Shown: positions 32,491 through 34,023 of the stretch, piece after piece
Numbering within the stretch: the first letter of the stretch is position 1
Layout: each line of letters opens with the position of its first letter
Assembly (NCBI RefSeq): GCF_001279775.1
Contig: NZ_LGDG01000283.1
Span: forward strand, 1-34,023
Origin: Streptomyces sp. MMG1533
GTDB taxonomy: Bacteria > Actinomycetota > Actinomycetes > Streptomycetales > Streptomycetaceae
DNA: 34,023 nt
Reading direction: 5' to 3'
Made by a program: the position numbers and the translations under genes
Notes under the pieces: model-generated
The model's input: only the letters and a program-made list of their open reading frames with translations
Databases searched by the model: none
Told to the model about the DNA's origin: nothing

Positions 32491-32602
32491 GTCGGCCCAT
32501 GATTCCCTTTCGGATGTGAGCTACGCGACCGTAAGAAAGGGTTGACGCGCGGTGAGATAAGCCACTCTTCAAGGATTGGTCAAACCAGGAATAGCCTTCT
32601 CG

Positions 32603-33319
32603 TCAACGCTGTTGAGGCGGCAACTGCCACACCCGGAATCCGCTGATCCGGAAGTGACTCCAGGTGGTCCGAAAGGCGAAGTGCCCGCTCGTGTACGGCT
32701 CCGGGTCGCTGTAGTCGAAGACGAGCCGCCCGTTGCTCCACCACTGCACTCTCGAGCCGTCGGAGACGATCCGCACCCGGTTCGGCTCGTTCGGCACGAG
32801 CAGCGGCTCGGTGTAGTCGTAGACCAACGGCCGGACGCCCGCCTCTCCGACGTAGCGGCGCAGCCGGGTCGTGGTGTTCGAATTGGCGCCGTAACCCACG
32901 TAGTACGTCTTCAGGTAGTCGTACTCCGCCAGCGCCCCGCCCCGCCGGGTGGCGAAGAGGTCGTCGGGGGAACGGACGTCGACGGCGTTCCAGAAGTTGT
33001 TGAGGTCCGAGACCCTGTCGTTGACGCCGCCCGCCGACACCGGCGTGGCGGTGTACTCCAGGACGTACGGCCCTTCGATCCGCTTCTTGAACCAGACTGT
33101 CGCACCGGCGGGCACGTCGACTTCCAGGATTCCGCGGGAGGCGGTGACGGTCCCGCCCTTCTCGAGTTCCACCGCCCACCGGCCGAGACCGTGGCGGAAG
33201 TCGTCGTGGGCGATCAGCCGGCGGTGGCGGGGCGTGGCGCTCACTGTGGTCGCGGGGGCGAGGGCGGCCAGCGCGGCGCCTGCGGCCAGGGCTCCGAAGG
33301 CCCTACGGGTGGTCGTCAC
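32603..33319 (-). CDS. Tat-exported DUF6250 (concanavalin-like) protein
   Basis: Secreted protein of 238 residues. The signal peptide has the twin-arginine motif TTTRRAFGALAAG and an Ala-rich hydrophobic stretch ending near ATTVSATP. The mature part is one beta-sandwich-like DUF6250 domain: DDFRHGLGRWAVELEKGGTV, NNFWNAVDVRSPDDLFATRRGG, YVGYGANSNTTTRLRRYVGE, and TSGHFAFRTTWSHFRISGF at the end. Such domains accompany plant-polysaccharide (rhamnogalacturonan) enzymes; a binding or degrading role on pectin is inferred. The GTG at 33319 has GGAAGGAG about 9 bases upstream. The frame is open into the PL11 remnant behind it. Confidence 0.85.
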   Translation of the reverse strand: MTTTRRAFGALAAGAALAALAPATTVSATPRHRRLIAHDDFRHGLGRWAVELEKGGTVTASRGILEVDVPAGATVWFKKRIEGPYVLEYTATPVSAGGVNDRVSDLNNFWNAVDVRSPDDLFATRRGGALAEYDYLKTYYVGYGANSNTTTRLRRYVGEAGVRPLVYDYTEPLLVPNEPNRVRIVSDGSRVQWWSNGRLVFDYSDPEPYTSGHFAFRTTWSHFRISGFRVWQLPPQQR

Positions 33320-33755
33320 GGGAGACGGCTCCTTCCGGGAAGGTGATCGGCGTCCTCGGCACACGGGAGTCCCGGCGCCGAGGCAGTAGTCGGTGTACGT
33401 GGACTGCGGACAGCCGCGCACGGTCCGGCCGAGGCGGTACGCGGCGGTCCGGGCGAGCGTGCAGTGGCGCGCCTCCGTCGGCTCGGTGGTCGCGCAGAGG
33501 CGCAGGGCGCTGTGCTCGGCGGTCCCGGCCAGGCCCTCCTCGCGCCAGTCGCCGAGGGGGTCGCCGTAGAAGGTGGTCGCGTTGCGGGCACCCGAGACCT
33601 CGCCGGACGGGTCGAAGATCCCCGTGCCGGTCCAGGTCGCCGGGTTCGACTTCTCGACGCGGGTGAAGTCGAGGAGCTCCGACACCTTGTCACCGTCCCA
33701 CCGCATACGGAAGTCGACCGCCCTCGATGACGGTGCGTCGGTCGACGCGGGGCAC
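33320..33755 (-). pseudogene. Rhamnogalacturonan lyase (PL11) remnant, C-terminal stump
   Basis: About 125 residues match the end of PL11 lyases: MRWDGDKVSELLDF (family WDGDxxxELLD), GARNATTFYGDPLGDWREE (NGTK...ADxxGDWREE), and ALRLCATTEPTEARHCTLAR followed by TAAYR (ALRIYTTxxPTxxRIYTLxxDxxYR). The first 450 or so residues are missing. Just upstream a GTG at 33755 with GGAGG, in another frame, looks like the original gene start. An internal deletion seems to have joined start and end out of frame. The intact enzyme would cut rhamnogalacturonan I of pectin outside the cell. Confidence 0.75.
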
Positions 33756-33774
33756 GGAGACCTCCGAAGACGTA

Positions 33775-33786
33775 GAAAGCGCTTGC
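33775..33786. promoter_or_regulatory. LacI-type operator before the PL11 remnant
   Basis: GAAAGCGCTTGC has the AAGCGCTT palindromic core and one mismatched pair outside it, the form typical of LacI-family operators on sugar-utilisation genes in Streptomyces. It lies about 20 bases before the original PL11 start, so pectin-sugar control is inferred. Confidence 0.55.
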
Positions 33787-33951
33787 GCCGCTTCGGAGTT
33801 CACTCTGCCCCCGCTCTCACCTCACTGTCGACACCCAGGACACCCCTGCCACAGGACCGCAATGAAGTGATCATGAACGAGCAAGGATGAACACACCGAA
33901 GGCCGGACCCGGGGATGGCGCTTTCTAGAAGGCTGATGAAGATCTTGGGGT

Positions 33952-33983
33952 TCTGGCCCTGCCGCGTGAGCGGCAGGGCCAGA
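33952..33983. terminator. Perfect 14-bp stem hairpin near the right edge
   Basis: TCTGGCCCTGCCGC (33952-33965) and its complement (33970-33983) surround the loop GTGA. It may end a gene lying beyond the window on the minus strand, or be a leader hairpin of the plus-strand frame that starts right after it. Confidence 0.6.
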
Positions 33984-33991
33984 CTCGTTGT

Positions 33992-34023
33992 GTGGCGATG
34001 GGTGAGTGGGTCGGCGAGATGGT
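33992..34023 (+). CDS. Possible start of a gene cut by the right edge
   Basis: GTG at 33992 and ATG at 33998 open different frames that run to the end of the window. Only ten codons or so are visible. The hairpin directly before and the drop in similarity to the pectin locus would fit the edge of an insertion sequence, but no terminal repeat or transposase motif can be shown. Confidence 0.15.
   Translation, partial: MAMGEWVGEM

Overview
This is a high-GC, gene-dense stretch with G/C at most third codon positions. It is almost certainly from a Streptomyces or a close relative. The strongest support is a complete conservon (cvnABCD: sensor ATPase, roadblock, DUF742, small GTPase) with a GAF gene attached. 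A DUF574-type methyltransferase, Tat-exported and lipoprotein products, several leaderless starts and many one- and two-gene units fit the same picture. The mix looks like chromosome-arm (accessory) content: metabolic enzymes, stand-alone regulators, short tandem repeats and several decayed genes.

Layout. 0-4 kb: a NarL-type response regulator whose partner gene lies off the left edge, a cytochrome P450 with unusual motifs, a two-TM potassium channel and a lipoprotein. 4-8.1 kb: a methyltransferase, then a glutamine-synthetase-like ligase and an amidohydrolase one base apart (a split version of the fungal FluG architecture), then a protein with a degenerate Nudix box. 8.1-9.6 kb: a decayed zone holding a deleted FAD-oxidoreductase pseudogene, an intact DUF2218 gene and unrecognised or sugar-kinase-like remnants. 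9.6-11.8 kb: an ABCB-type ABC exporter and tRNA-Pro(GGG) with a strong hairpin behind it.

11.9-13.6 kb: a two-subunit transketolase driven by a MerR/SoxR-type promoter with a 20-bp perfect palindrome inside a 19-bp spacer. 13.7-21.4 kb, all on the minus strand: an MFS transporter, a YjbR/MmcQ protein, a GNAT acetyltransferase translationally coupled to an XRE-cupin regulator that has its own large operator, a cobalamin-binding radical SAM enzyme, a LysR regulator, and the threonine-catabolic pair kbl and tdh. 21.9-27.1 kb: a GPP34 protein, then the conservon with its GAF gene. 27.9-31.2 kb: an NAPE-PLD-like metallo-beta-lactamase-fold hydrolase divergent from an amino-acid dehydrogenase and a TetR regulator. 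31.7-34 kb: an SGNH hydrolase, a Tat-exported DUF6250 protein, and the C-terminal stump of a PL11 rhamnogalacturonan lyase behind a LacI-type operator, suggesting a lost pectin-degradation locus.

Most genes belong to known families. The points most worth following are the SoxR-like promoter on a transketolase, the split FluG pair, the motif-deviant P450, the XRE operator covering its own start, the orphan B12-radical SAM enzyme, and the PL11 remnant. I did not find a convincing wholly new defence or mobile system here.
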